Shown here: piece after piece, positions 46,734 to 61,400 of the stretch
How positions within the stretch are numbered: the first letter of the stretch is position 1
Layout: every line of letters begins with the position of its first letter
NCBI GenBank assembly: GCA_035771165.1
Contig: JAWNZC010000407.1
Location: forward strand, 1-64,000
DNA length: 64,000 nt
Origin: Paragorgia papillata
Lineage: Eukaryota > Cnidaria > Anthozoa > Scleralcyonacea > Coralliidae
Direction of reading: 5' to 3'
Position numbers and translations under genes: made by a program
Notes under the pieces: generated by a model
Database searches by the model: none
Seen by the model: the letters and a program-made list of their open reading frames with translations, nothing else
What the model was told of the DNA's origin: nothing

Positions 46734-49700
46734 ATGTTTCGTCTGAATGCACACAGATTGTCCATTGTATACAATAAAACTAAACTAGTAAATTTGTTAT
46801 ATCAGGGTGCCTACAGTATGTTCATGTGTAATGTAAACATATTATATTGTAATGACAACAATCTGGCTCGTGTCCTGAACACAGATTGTCCATTGTATAC
46901 AATAAAACTAAACTAGTAAATTTGTTATATCAGGGTGCCTACAGTATGTTTATGTGTAAGGTAAACATATTATATTGCAATGACAACAATCTGGCTCGTG
47001 TCCTGATGTTTCATCTGAATGCACACAGATAATTGTCCATTGTATACAATAAAACTAAACTAGTAAATTTGTTATCTCAGGGTGCCTACAGTACGTTCAT
47101 GTGTAATGTAAACATATTATATTGTAATGACAACAATCTGGCTTGTGTCCTGAACACAGATTCTCCATTGTATACAATAAAACAAAACTAGTAAATTTGT
47201 TATCTCAGGCTGCCTACAGTATTGTTCATGTGTAAGGTAAACATAATATTGCAATGACAACAATCTGGCTCGTGTCCTGATGTTTCATCTGAGTGCACAC
47301 AGATAATTGTCCATTGTATACAATAAAACTAAACTAGTAAATTTGTTATCTCAGCGTGCCTACAGTATGTTTATGTGTAAGGTAAACATATTATATTGCA
47401 ATGACAACAATCTGGCTCGTGTCCTGATGTTTCATCTGAATGCACACAGATTGTCCATTGTATACAATAAACTAAACTAATAAATTTGTTATCTCAGGTG
47501 CCTACAGTACGTTCATGTGTAATGTAAACATATTATATTGTAATGACAACAATCTGGCTCGTGTCCTGAACACAGATTGTCCATTGTATACAATAAAACT
47601 AAACTAGTAAATTTGTTATCTCAGGGTGCCTACAGTATGTTCATGTGTAAGGTAAACATATTATATTGCAATGACAACAATCTGGCTCGTGTCCTGATGT
47701 TTCATCTGAATGAACACAGATAATTGTCCATTGTATACAATAAAACTAAACTAGTAAATTTGTTATCTCAGGGTGCCTACAGTATGTTTATGTGTAAGGT
47801 AAACATATTATATTGCAATGACAACAATCTGGCTCATGTCCTGATGTTTCGTCTGAATGCACACATATTGTCCATTGTATACAATAACTAAACTAATAAA
47901 TTTGTTATCTCAGGCTGCCTACAGTATTGTTCATGTGTAAGGTAAACATATAATATTGCAATGACAACAATCTGGCTCGTGTCCTGAACACAGATTGTCC
48001 ATTGTATACAATAAAACTAAACTAGTAAATTTGTTATATCAGGGTGCCTACAGTATGTTCATGTGTAAGGTAAACATATTATATTGCAATGACAACAATC
48101 TGGCTCGTGTCCTGATGTTTCATCTGAATGCACACAGATAATTGTCCATTGTATACAATAAAACTAAACTAGTAAATTTGTTATCTCAGGGTGCCTACAG
48201 TACGTTCATGTGTAATGTAAACATATTATATTGTAATGACAACAATCTGGCTTGTGTCCTGAACACAGATTCTCCATTGTATACAATAAAACAAAACTAG
48301 TAAATTTGTTATCTCAGGCTGCCTACAGTATTGTTCATGTGTAAGGTAAACATAATATTGCAATGACAACAATCTGGCTCGTGTCCTGATGTTTCGTCTG
48401 AATGCACACATATTGTCCATTGTATACAATAACTAAACTAATAAATTTGTTATCTCAGGCTGCCTACAGTATTGTTCATGTGTAAGGTAAACATATAATA
48501 TTGCAATGACAACAATCTGGCTCGTGTCCTGAACACAGATTGTCCATTGTATACAATAAAACTAAACTAGTAAATTTGTTATATCAGGGTGCCTACAGTA
48601 TGTTCATGTGTAAGGTAAACATATTATATTGCAATGACAACAATCTGGCTCGTGTCCTGATGTTTCATCTGAATGCACACAGATAATTGTCCATTGTATA
48701 CAATAAAACTAAACTAGTAAATTTGTTATCTCAGGGTGCCTACAGTACGTTCATGTGTAATGTAAACATATTATATTGTAATGACAACAATCTGGCTTGT
48801 GTCCTGAACACAGATTCTCCATTGTATACAATAAAACAAAACTAGTAAATTTGTTATCTCAGGCTGCCTACAGTATTGTTCATGTGTAAGGCAAACATAT
48901 TATATTGCAATGACAACAATCTGGCTCGTGTCCTGATGTTTCATCTGAATGCACACAGATAATTGTCCATTGTATACAATAAAACTAAACTAGTAAATTT
49001 GTTATCTCAGCGTGCCTACAGTATGTTTATGCGTAAGGTAAACATATTATATTGCAATGACAACAATCTGGCTCGTGTCCTGATGTTTCATCTGAATGCA
49101 CACAGATTGTCCATTGTATACAATAACTAAACTAATAAATTTGTTATCTCAGGTGCCTACAGTACGTTCATGTGTAATGTAAACATATTATATTGTAATG
49201 ACAACAATCTGGCTCGTGTCCTGATGTTTCGTCTGAATGCACACAGATTGTCCATTGTATACAATAAAACTAAACTAGTAAATTTGTTATCTCAGGGTGC
49301 CTACAGTATGTTCATGTGTAAGGTTAACATATTATATTGCAATGACAACAATCTGGCTCGTGTCCTGATGTTTCATCTGAATGCACACAGATTGTCCATT
49401 GTATACAATAAAACTAAAGTAATAAATTTGTTATCTCAGGATGCCTACAGTATGCTCATGTGTAAGGTAAACATAAAATATTGCAATAACAACAATCTGG
49501 CTTGTGTCCTGATATTTCATCTGAATGCACACAGATTGTCCATTGTATACAATAAAACTAAACTAGTAAATTTGTTATATCAGGGTGCCTACAGTATGTT
49601 CATGTGTAATGTAAACATATATTGTAATGACAACAATCTGGCTCGTGTCCTGAACAGAGATTGTCCATTGTATACAATAAAACTAAACTACTGTAGTAAA

Positions 49701-52700
49701 TTTGTTATATCAGGGTGCCTACAGTATGTTCATGTGTAAGGTAAACATATTATATTGCAATGACAACAATCTGGCTCGTGTCCTGATGTTTCATCTGAAT
49801 GCACACAGATAATTGTCCATTGTATACAATAAAACTAAACTAGTAAATTTGTTATCTCAGGGTGCCTACAGTACGTTCATGTGTAATGTTAACATATTAT
49901 ATTGTAATGACAACAATCTGGCTTGTGTCCTGAACACAGATTCTCCATTGTATGCAATAAAACTAAACTAGTAAATTTGTTATCTCAGGCTGCCTACAGT
50001 ATTGTTCATGTGTAAGGTAAACATAATATTGCAATGACAACAATCTGGCTCATGTCCTGATGTTTCATCTGAATCCACACAGATAATTGTCCATTGTATA
50101 CAATAAAACTAAACTAGTAAATTTGTTATCTCAGGGTGCCTACAGTATGTTTATGTGTAAGGTAAACATATTATATTGCAATGACAACAATCTGGCTCGT
50201 GTCCTGATGTTTCATCTGAATGCACACAGATAATTGTCCATTGTATACAATAAAACTAAACTAGTAAATTTGTTATATCAGGGTGCCTACAGTAGGTTCA
50301 TGTGTAAGGTAAACATATTATATTGCAATGACAACAATCTGGCTCGTGTCCTGATGTTTCATCTGAATGCACACAGATAATTGTCCATTGTATACAATAA
50401 AACTAAACTAGTAAATTTGTTATCTCAGGGTGCCTACAGTACGTTCATGTGTAATGTAAACATTATATTGTAATGACAACAATCTGGCTTGTGTCCTGAA
50501 CACAGATTCTCCATTGTATACAATAAAACAAAACTAGTAAATTTGTTATCTCAGGCTGCCTACAGTATTGTTCATGTGTAAGGTAAACATAATATTGCAA
50601 TGACAACAATCTGGCTCGTGTCCTGATGTTTCATCTGAATGCACACAGATAATTGTCCATTGTATACAATAAAACTAAACTAGTAAATTTGTTATCTCAG
50701 CGTGCCTACAGTATGTTTATGCGTAAGGTAAACATATTATATTGCAATGACAACAATCTGGCTCGTGTCCTGATGTTTCATCTGAATGCACACAGATTGT
50801 CCATTGTATACAATAAAACTAAACTAATAAATTTGTTATCTCAGGTGCCTACAGTACGTTCATGTGTAATGTAAACATATTATATTGTAATGACAACAAT
50901 CTGGCTCGTGTCCTGAACACAGATTGTCCATTGTATACAATAAAACTAAACTAGTAAATTTGTTATCTCAGGGTGCCTACAGTATGTTCATGTGTAAGGT
51001 AAACATATTATATTGCAATGACAACAATCTGGCTCGTGTCCTGATGTTTCATCTGAATGAACACAGATAATTGTCCATTGTATACAATAAAACTAAACTA
51101 GTAAATTTGTTATCTCAGGGTGCCTACAGTATGTTTATGTGTAAGGTAAACATATTATATTGCAATGACAACAATCTGGCTCATGTCCTGATGTTTCGTC
51201 TGAATGCACACATATTGTCCATTGTATACAATAAAACTAAACTAATAAATTTGTTATCTCAGGCTGCCTACAGTATTGTTCATGTGTAAGGTAAACATAT
51301 AATATTGCAATGACAACAATCTGGCTCGTGTCCTGAACACAGATTGTCCATTGTATACAATAAAACTAAACTAGTAAATTTGTTATATCAGGGTGCCTAC
51401 AGTATGTTCATGTGTAAGGTAAACATATTATATTGCAATGACAACAATCTGGCTCGTGTCCTGATGTTTCATCTGAATGCACACAGATAATTGTCCATTG
51501 TATACAATAAAACTAAACTAGTAAATTTGTTATCTCAGGGTGCCTACAGTACGTTCATGTGTAATGTAAACATATTATATTGTAATGACAACAATCTGGC
51601 TTGTGTCCTGAACACAGATTCTCCATTGTATACAATAAAACAAAACTAGTAAATTTGTTATCTCAGGCTGCCTACAGTATTGTTCATGTGTAAGGTAAAC
51701 ATAATATTGCAATGACAACAATCTGGCTCGTGTCCTGATGTTTCGTCTGAATGCACACATATTGTCCATTGTATACAATAACTAAACTAATAAATTTCTT
51801 ATCTCAGGCTGCCTACAGTATTGTTCATGTGTAAGGTAAACATATAATATTGCAATGACAACAATCTGGCTCGTGTCCTGAACACAGATTGTCCATTGTA
51901 TACAATAACTAAACTAATAAATTTGTTATCTCAGGTGCCTACAGTACGTTCATGTGTAATGTAAACATATTATATTGTAATGACAACAATCTGGCTCGTG
52001 TCCTGAACACAGATTGTCCATTGTATACAATAAAACTAAACTAGTAAATTTGTTATCTCAGGGTGCCTACAGTATGTTCATGTGTAAGGTAAACATATTA
52101 TATTGCAATGACAACAATCTGGCTCGTGTCCTGATGTTTCATCTGAATGAACACAGATAATTGTCCATTGTATACAATAAAACTAAACTAGTAAATTTGT
52201 TATCTCAGGGTGCCTACAGTATGTTTATGTGTAAGGTAAACATATTATATTGCAATGACAACAATCTGGCTCATGTCCTGATGTTTCGTCTGAATGCACA
52301 CATATTGTCCATTGTATACAATAACTAAACTAATAAATTTGTTATCTCAGGCTGCCTACAGTATTGTTCATGTGTAAGGTAAACATATAATATTGCAATG
52401 ACAACAATCTGGCTCGTGTCCTGAACACAGATTGTCCATTGTATACAATAAAACTAAACTAGTAAATTTGTTATATCAGGGTGCCTACAGTATGTTCATG
52501 TGTAAGGTAAACATATTATATTGCAATGACAACAATCTGGCTCGTGTCCTGATGTTTCATCTGAATGCACACAGATAATTGTCCATTGTATACAATAAAA
52601 CTAAACTAGTAAATTTGTTATCTCAGGGTGCCTACAGTACGTTCATGTGTAATGTAAACATATTATATTGTAATGACAACAATCTGGCTTGTGTCCTGAA

Positions 52701-55700
52701 CACAGATTCTCCATTGTATACAATAAAACAAAACTAGTAAATTTGTTATCTCAGGCTGCCTACAGTATTGTTCATGTGTAAGGTAAACATAATATTGCAA
52801 TGACAACAATCTGGCTCGTGTCCTGATGTTTCGTCTGAATGCACACATATTGTCCATTGTATACAATAACTAAACTAATAAATTTCTTATCTCAGGCTGC
52901 CTACAGTATTGTTCATGTGTAAGGTAAACATATAATATTGCAATGACAACAATCTGGCTCGTGTCCTGAACACAGATTGTCCATTGTATACAATAAAACT
53001 AAACTAGTAAATTTGTTATATCAGGGTGCCTACAGTATGTTCATGTGTAAGGTAAACATATTATATTGCAATGACAACAATCTGGCTCGTGTCCTGATGT
53101 TTCATCTGAACGCACACAGATAATTGTCCATTGTATACAATAAAACTAAACTAGTAAATTTGTTATCTCAGGGTGCCTACAGTACGTTCATGTGTAATGT
53201 AAACATATTATATTGTAATGACAACAATCTGGCTTGTGTCCTGAACACAGATTCTCCATTGTATACAATAAAACAAAACTAGTAAATTTGTTATCTCAGG
53301 CTGCCTACAGTATTGTTCATGTGTAAGGTAAACATAATATTGCAATGACAACAATCTGGCTCGTGTCCTGATGTTTCATCTGAATGCACACAGATAATTG
53401 TCCATTGTATACAATAAAACTAAACTAGTAAATTTGTTATCTCAGCGTGCCTACAGTATGTTTATGTGTAAGGTAAACATATTATATTGCAATGACAACA
53501 ATCTGGCTCGTGTCCTGATGTTTCATCTGAATGCACACAGATTGTCCATTGTATACAATAACTAAACTAATAAATTTGTTATCTCAGGTGCCTACAGTAC
53601 GTTCATGTGTAATGTAAACATATTATATTGTAATGACAACAATCTGGCTCGTGTCCTGAACACAGATTGTCCATTGTATACAATAAAACTAAACTAGTAA
53701 ATTTGTTATCTCAGGGTGCCTACAGTATGTTCATGTGTAAGGTAAACATAATATTGCAATGACAACAATCTGGCTCGTGTCCTGATGTTTCATCTGAATG
53801 CACACAGATAATTGTCCATTGTATACAATAAAACTAAACTAGTAAATTTGTTATATCATCGTGCCTACAGTAGGTTCATGTGTAAGGTAAACATATTATA
53901 TTGCAATGACAACAATCTGGCTCGTGTCCTGATGTTTCATCTGAATGCACACAGATAATTGTCCATTGTATACAATAAAACTAAACTAGTAAATTTGTTA
54001 TCTCAGGGTGCCTACAGTACGTTCATGTGTAATGTAAACATATTATATTGTAGTGACGACAATCTGGCTCGTGTCCTGAACACAGATTCTCCATTGTATA
54101 CAATAAAACTAAACTAGTAAATTTGTTATCTCAGGGTGCCTACAGTATGTTCATGTGTAAGGTAAACATATTATATTGCAATGACAACAATCTGGCTCGT
54201 GTCCTGATGTTTCGTCTGAATGCACACAGATTGTCCATTGTATACAATAAAACTAAACTAGTAAATTTGTTATCTCAGGGTGCCTACAGTATGTTCATGT
54301 GTAAGGTTAACATATTATATTGCAATGACAACAATCTGGCTCGTGTCCTGATGTTTCATCTGAATGCACACAGATTGTCCATTGTATACAATAAAACTAA
54401 AGTAATAAATTTGTTATCTCAGGATGCCTACAGTATGCTCATGTGTAAGGTAAACATAAAATATTGCAATGACAACAATCTGGCTTGTGTCCTGATGTTT
54501 CATCTGAATGCACACAGATTGTCCATTGTATACAATAAAACTAAACTAGTAAATTTGTTATATCAGGGTGCCTACAGTATGTTCATGTGTAATGTAAACA
54601 TTATATTGTAATGACAACAATCTGGCTCGTGTCCTGAACAGAGATTGTCCATTGTATACAATAAAACTAAACTACTGTAGTAAATTTGTTATATCGGGGT
54701 GCCTACAGTATGTTCATGTGTAAGGTAAACATATTATATTGCAATGACAACAATCTGGCTCGTGTCCTGATGTTTCATCTGAATGCACACAGATAATTGT
54801 CCATTGTATACAATAAAACTAAACTAGTAAATTTGTTATCTCAGGGTGCCTACAGTACGTTCATGTGTAATGTAAACATATTATATTGTAATGACAACAA
54901 TCTGGCTTGTGTCCTGAACACAGATTCTCCATTGTATGCAATAAAACTAAACTAGTAAATTTGTTATCTCAGGCTGCCTACAGTATTGTTCATGTGTAAG
55001 GTAAACATAATATTGCAATGACAACAATCTGGCTCATGTCCTGATGTTTCATCTGAATGCACACAGATAATTGTCCATTGTATACAATAAAACTAAACTA
55101 GTAAATTTGTTATCTCAGGGTGCCTACAGTATGTTTATGTGTAAGGTAAACATATTATATTGCAATGACAACAATCTGGCTCGTGTCCTGATGTTTCATC
55201 TGAATGCACACAGATAATTGTCCATTGTATACAATAAAACTAAACTAGTAAATTTGTTATATCAGGGTGCCTACAGTAGGTTCATGTGTAAGGTAAACAT
55301 ATTATATTGCAATGACAACAATCTGGCTCGTGTCCTGATGTTTCATCTGAATGCACACAGATAATTGTCCATTGTATACAATAAAACTAAACTAGTAAAT
55401 TTGTTATCTCAGGGTGCCTACAGTACGTTCATGTGTAATTATATTATATTGTAGTGACGACAATCTGGCTCGTGTCCTGAACACAGATTCTCCATTGTAT
55501 ACAATAAAACTAAACTAGTAAATTTGTTATCTCAGGGTGCCTACAGTATGTTCATGTGTAAGGTAAACATATTATATTGCAATGACAACAATCTGGTTCG
55601 TGTCCTGATGTTTCGTCTGAATGCACACAGATTGTCCATTGTATACAATAAAACTAAACTAGTAAATTTGTTATCTCAGGGTGCCTACAGTATGTTCATG

Positions 55701-58416
55701 TGTAAGGTAAACATATTATATTGCAATGACAACAATCTGGCTCGTGTCCTGATGTTTCATCTGAATGCACACAGATTGTCCATTGTATACAATAAAACTA
55801 AAGTAATAAATTTGTTATCTCAGGATGCCTACAGTATGCTCATGTGTAAGGTAAACATAAAATATTGCAATGACAACAATCTGGCTTGTGTCCTGATATT
55901 TCATCTGAATGCACACAGATTGTCCATTGTATACAATAAAACTAAACTAGTAAATTTGTTATATCAGGGTGCCTACAGTATGTTCATGTGTAATGTAAAC
56001 ATATTATATTGTAATGACAACAATCTGGCTCGTGTCCTGAACAGAGATTGTCCATTGTATACAATAAAACTAAACTACTGTAGTAAATTTGTTATATCGG
56101 GGTGCCTACAGTATGTTCATGTGTAAGGTAAACATATTATATTGCAATGACAACAATCTGGCTCGTGTCCTGATGTTTCATCTGAATGCACACAGATAAT
56201 TGTCCATTGTATACAATAAAACTAAACTAGTAAATTTGTTATCTCAGGGTGCCTACAGTATGTTCATGTGTAATGTTAACATATTATATTGTAATGACAA
56301 CAATCTGGCTTGTGTCCTGAACACAGATTCTCCATTGTATGCAATAAAACTAAACTAGTAAATTTGTTATCTCAGGCTGCCTACAGTATTGTTCATGTGT
56401 AAGGTAAACATAACATTGCAATGACAACAATCTGGGTCATGTCCTGATGTTTCATCTGAATCCACACAGATAATTGTCCATTGTATACAATAAAACTAAA
56501 CTAGTAAATTTGTTATCTCAGGGTGCCTACAGTATGTTCATGTGTAAGGTAAACATATTATATTGCAATGACAACAATCTGGCTCGTGTCCTGATGTTTC
56601 ATCTGAATGCACACAGATTGTCCATTGTATACAATAAAACTAAAGTAATAAATTTGTTATCTCAGGATGCCTACAGTATGCTCATGTGTAAGGTAAACAT
56701 AAAATATTGCAATGACAACAATCTGGCTCGTGTCCTGATGTTTCATCTGAATGCACACACAGATTGTCCATTGTATACAATAAAACTAAACTAGTAAATT
56801 TGTTATATCAGGGTGCCTACAGTATGTTCATGTGTAATGTAAACATATTATATTGTAATGACAACAATCTGGCTCGTGTCCTGAACAGAGATTGTCCATT
56901 GTATACAATAAAACTAAACTAGTAAATTTGTTATATCAGGGTGCCTACAGTATGTTCATGTGTAAGGTAAACATATTATATTGCAATGACAACAATCTGG
57001 CTCGTGTCCTGATGTTTCATCTGAATGCACACAGATAATTGTCCATTGTATACAATAAAACTAAACTAGTAAATTTGTTATCTCAGGGTGCCTACAGTAC
57101 GTTCATGTGTAATGTAAACATATTATATTGTAATGACAACAATCTGGCTTGTGTCCTGAACACAGATTCTCCATTGTATGCAATAAAACTAAACTAGTAC
57201 ATTTGTTATCTCAGGCTGCCTACAGTATTGTTCATGTGTAAGGTAAACATATTATATTGCAATGACAACAATCTGGCTCGTGTCCTGATGTTTCATCTGA
57301 ATGAACACAGATTGTCCATTGTATACAATAAAACTAAACTAGTAAATTTGTTATCTCAGGGTGCCTACAGTATGTTTATGTGTAAGGTAAACATATTATA
57401 TTGCAATGACAACAATCTGGCTCATGTCGTGATGTTTCGTCTGAATGCACACATATTGTCCATTGTATACAATAACTAAACTAATAAATTTGTTATCTCA
57501 GGCTGCCTACAGTATTGTTCATGTGTAAGGTAAACATATAATATTGCAATGACAACAATCTGGCTCGTCTCCTGATGTTTCGTCTGAATGCACACAGATT
57601 GTCCATTGTATACAATAAAACTAAACTAGTAAATTTGTTATATCAGGGTGCCTACAGTATGTTCATGTGTAATGTAAACATATTATATTGTAATGACAAC
57701 AATCTGGCTCGTGTCCTGAACACAGATTGTCCATTGTATACAATAAAACTAAACTAGTAAATTTGTTATATCAGGGTGCCTACAGTATGTTTATCTGTAA
57801 GGTAAACATATTATATTGCAATGACAACAATCTGGCTCGTGTCCTGATGTTTCATCTGAATGCACACAGATAATTGTCCATTGTATACAATAAAACTAAA
57901 CTAGTAAATTTGTTATCTCAGGGTGCCTACAGTACGTTCATGTGTAATGTAAACATATTATATTGTAATGACAACAATCTGGCTTGTGTCCTGAACACAG
58001 ATTCTCCATTGTATACAATAAAACAAAACTAGTAAATTTGTTATCTCAGGCTGCCTACAGTATTGTTCATGTGTAAGGTAAACATAATATTGCAATGACA
58101 ACAATCTGGCTCGTGTCCTGATGTTTCATCTGAATGCACACAGATAATTGTCCATTGTATACAATAAAACTAAACTAGTAAATTTGTTATCTCAGCGTGC
58201 CTACAGTATGTTTATGCGTAAGGTAAACATATTATATTGCAATGACAACAATCTGGCTCGTGTCCTGATGTTTCATCTGAATGCACACAGATTGTCCATT
58301 GTATACAATAACTAAACTAATAAATTTGTTATCTCAGGTGCCTACAGTACGTTCATGTGTAATGTAAACATATTATATTGTAATGACAACAATCTGGCTC
58401 GTGTCCTGAACACAGA

Positions 58417-61400
58417 TTGTCCATTGTATACAATAAAACTAAACTAGTAAATTTGTTATCTCAGGGTGCCTACAGTATGTTCATGTGTAAGGTAAACATA
58501 TTATATTGCAATGACAACAATCTGGCTCGTGTCCTGATGTTTCATCTGAATGAACACAGATTGTCCATTGTATACAATAAAACTAAACTAGTAAATTTGT
58601 TATCTCAGGGTGCCTACAGTATGTTTATGTGTAAGGTAAACATATTATATTGCAATGACAACAATCTGGCTCATGTCCTGATGTTTCGTCTGAATGCACA
58701 CATATTGTCCATTGTATACAATAAACTAAACTAATAAATTTGTTATCTCAGGCTGCCTACAGTATTGTTCATGTGTAAGGTAAACATATAATATTGCAAT
58801 GACAACAATCTGGCTCGTGTCCTGATGTTTCGTCTGAATGCACACAGATTGTCCATTGTATACAATAAAACTAAACTAGTAAATTTGTTATATCAGGGTG
58901 CCTACAGTATGTTCATGTGTAATGTAAACATATTATATTGTAATGACAACAATCTGGCTCGTGTCCTGAACACAGATTGTCCATTGTATACAATAAAACT
59001 AAACTAGTAAATTTGTTATATCAGGGTGCCTACAGTATGTTTATGTGTAAGGTAAACATATTATATTGCAATGACAACAATCTGGCTCGTGTCCTGATGT
59101 TTCATCTGAATGCACACAGATAATTGTCCATTGTATACAATAAAACTAAACTAGTAAATTTTTATCTCAGGGTGCCTACAGTACGTTCATGTGTAATGTA
59201 AACATATTATATTGTAATGACAACAATCTGGCTTGTGTCCTGAACACAGATTCTCCATTGTATACAATAAAACAAAACTAGTAAATTTGTTATCTCAGGC
59301 TGCCTACAGTATTGTTCATGTGTAAGGTAAACATAATATTGCAATGACAACAATCTGGCTCGTGTCCTGATGTTTCATCTGAATGCACACAGATAATTGT
59401 TCATTGTATACAATAAAACTAAACTAGTAAATTTGTTATCTCAGCGTGCCTACAGTATGTTTATGCGTAAGGTAAACATATTATATTGCAATGACAACAA
59501 TCTGGCTCGTGTCGATCCTGATGTTTCATCTGCATGCACACAGATTGTCCATTGTATACAATAACTAAACTAATAAATTTGTTATCTCACGTGCCTACAG
59601 TACGTTCATGTGTAATGTAAACATATTATATTGTAATGACAACAATCTGGCTCGTGTCCTGAACACAGATTGTCCATTGTATACAATAAAACTAAACTAG
59701 TAAATTTGTTATCTCAGGGTGCCTACAGTATGTTCATGTGTAAGGTAAACATAATATTGCAATGACAACAATCTGGCTCGTGTCCTGATGTTTCATCTGA
59801 ATGCACACAGATAATTGTCCATTGTATACAATAAAACTAAACTAGTAAATTTGTTATATCAGGGTGCCTACAGTAGGTTCATGTGTAAGGTAAACATATT
59901 ATATTGCAATGACAACAATCTGGCTCGTGTCCTGATGTTTCATCTGAATGCACACAGATAATTGTCCATTGTATACAATAAAACTAAACTAGTAAATTTG
60001 TTATCTCAGGGTGCCTACAGTACGTTCATGTGTAATGTAAACATATTATATTGTAGTGACGACAATCTGGCTCGTGTCCTGAACACAGATTCTCCATTGT
60101 ACACAATAAAACTAAACTAGTAAATTTGTTATCTCAGGGTGCCTACAGTATGTTCATGTGTAAGGTAAACATATTATATTGCAATGACAACAATCTGGCT
60201 CGTGTCCTGATGTTTCGTCTGAATGCACACAGATTGTCCATTGTATACAATAAAACTAAACTAGTAAATTTGTTATCTCAGGGTGCCTACAGTATGTTCA
60301 TGTGTAAGGTAAACATATTATATTGCAATGACAACAATCTGGCTCGTGTCCTGATGTTTCATCTGAATGCACACAGATTGTCCATTGTATACAATAACAC
60401 TAAAGTAATAAATTTGTTATCTCAGGATGCCTACAGTATGCTCATGTGTAAGGTAAACATAAAATATTGCAATGACAACAATCTGGCTTGGTCCTGATAT
60501 TTCATCTGAATGCACACAGATTGTCCATTGTATACAATAAAACTAAACTAGTAAATTTGTTATATCAGGGTGCCTACAGTATGTTCATGTGTAATGTAAA
60601 CATATTATATTGTAATGACAACAATCTGGCTCGTGTCCTGAACAGAGATTGTCCATTGTATACAATAAAACTAAACTACTGTAGTAAATTTGTTATATCG
60701 GGGTGCCTACAGTATGTTCATGTGTAAGGTAAACATATTATATTGCAATGACAACAATCTGGCTCGTGTCCTGAACACAGATTGTCCATTGTATACAATA
60801 AAACTAAACTAGTAAATTTGTTATATCAGGGTGCCTACAGTATGTTTATGTGTAAGGTAAACATATTATATTGCAATGACAACAATCTGGCTCGTGTCCT
60901 GATGTTTCATCTGAATGCACACAGATAATTGTCCATTGTATACAATAAAACTAAACTAGTAAATTTGTTATCTCAGGGTGCCTACAGTACGTTCATGTGT
61001 AATGTAAACATTATATTGTAATGACAACAATCTGGCTTGTGTCCTGAACACAGATTCTCCATTGTATACAATAAAACAAAACTAGTAAATTTGTTATCTC
61101 AGGCTGCCTACAGTATTGTTCATGTGTAAGGTAAACATAATATTGCAATGACAACAATCTGGCTCGTGTCCTGATGTTTCATCTGAATGCACACAGATTG
61201 TCCATTGTATACAATAACTAAACTAATAAATTTGTTATCTCAGGTGCCTACAGTACGTTCATGTGTAATGTAAACATATTATATTGTAATGACAACAATC
61301 TGGCTCGTGTCCTGAACACAGATTGTCCATTGTATACAATAAAACTAAACTAGTAAATTTGTTATCTCAGGGTGCCTACAGTATGTTCATGTGTAAGGTA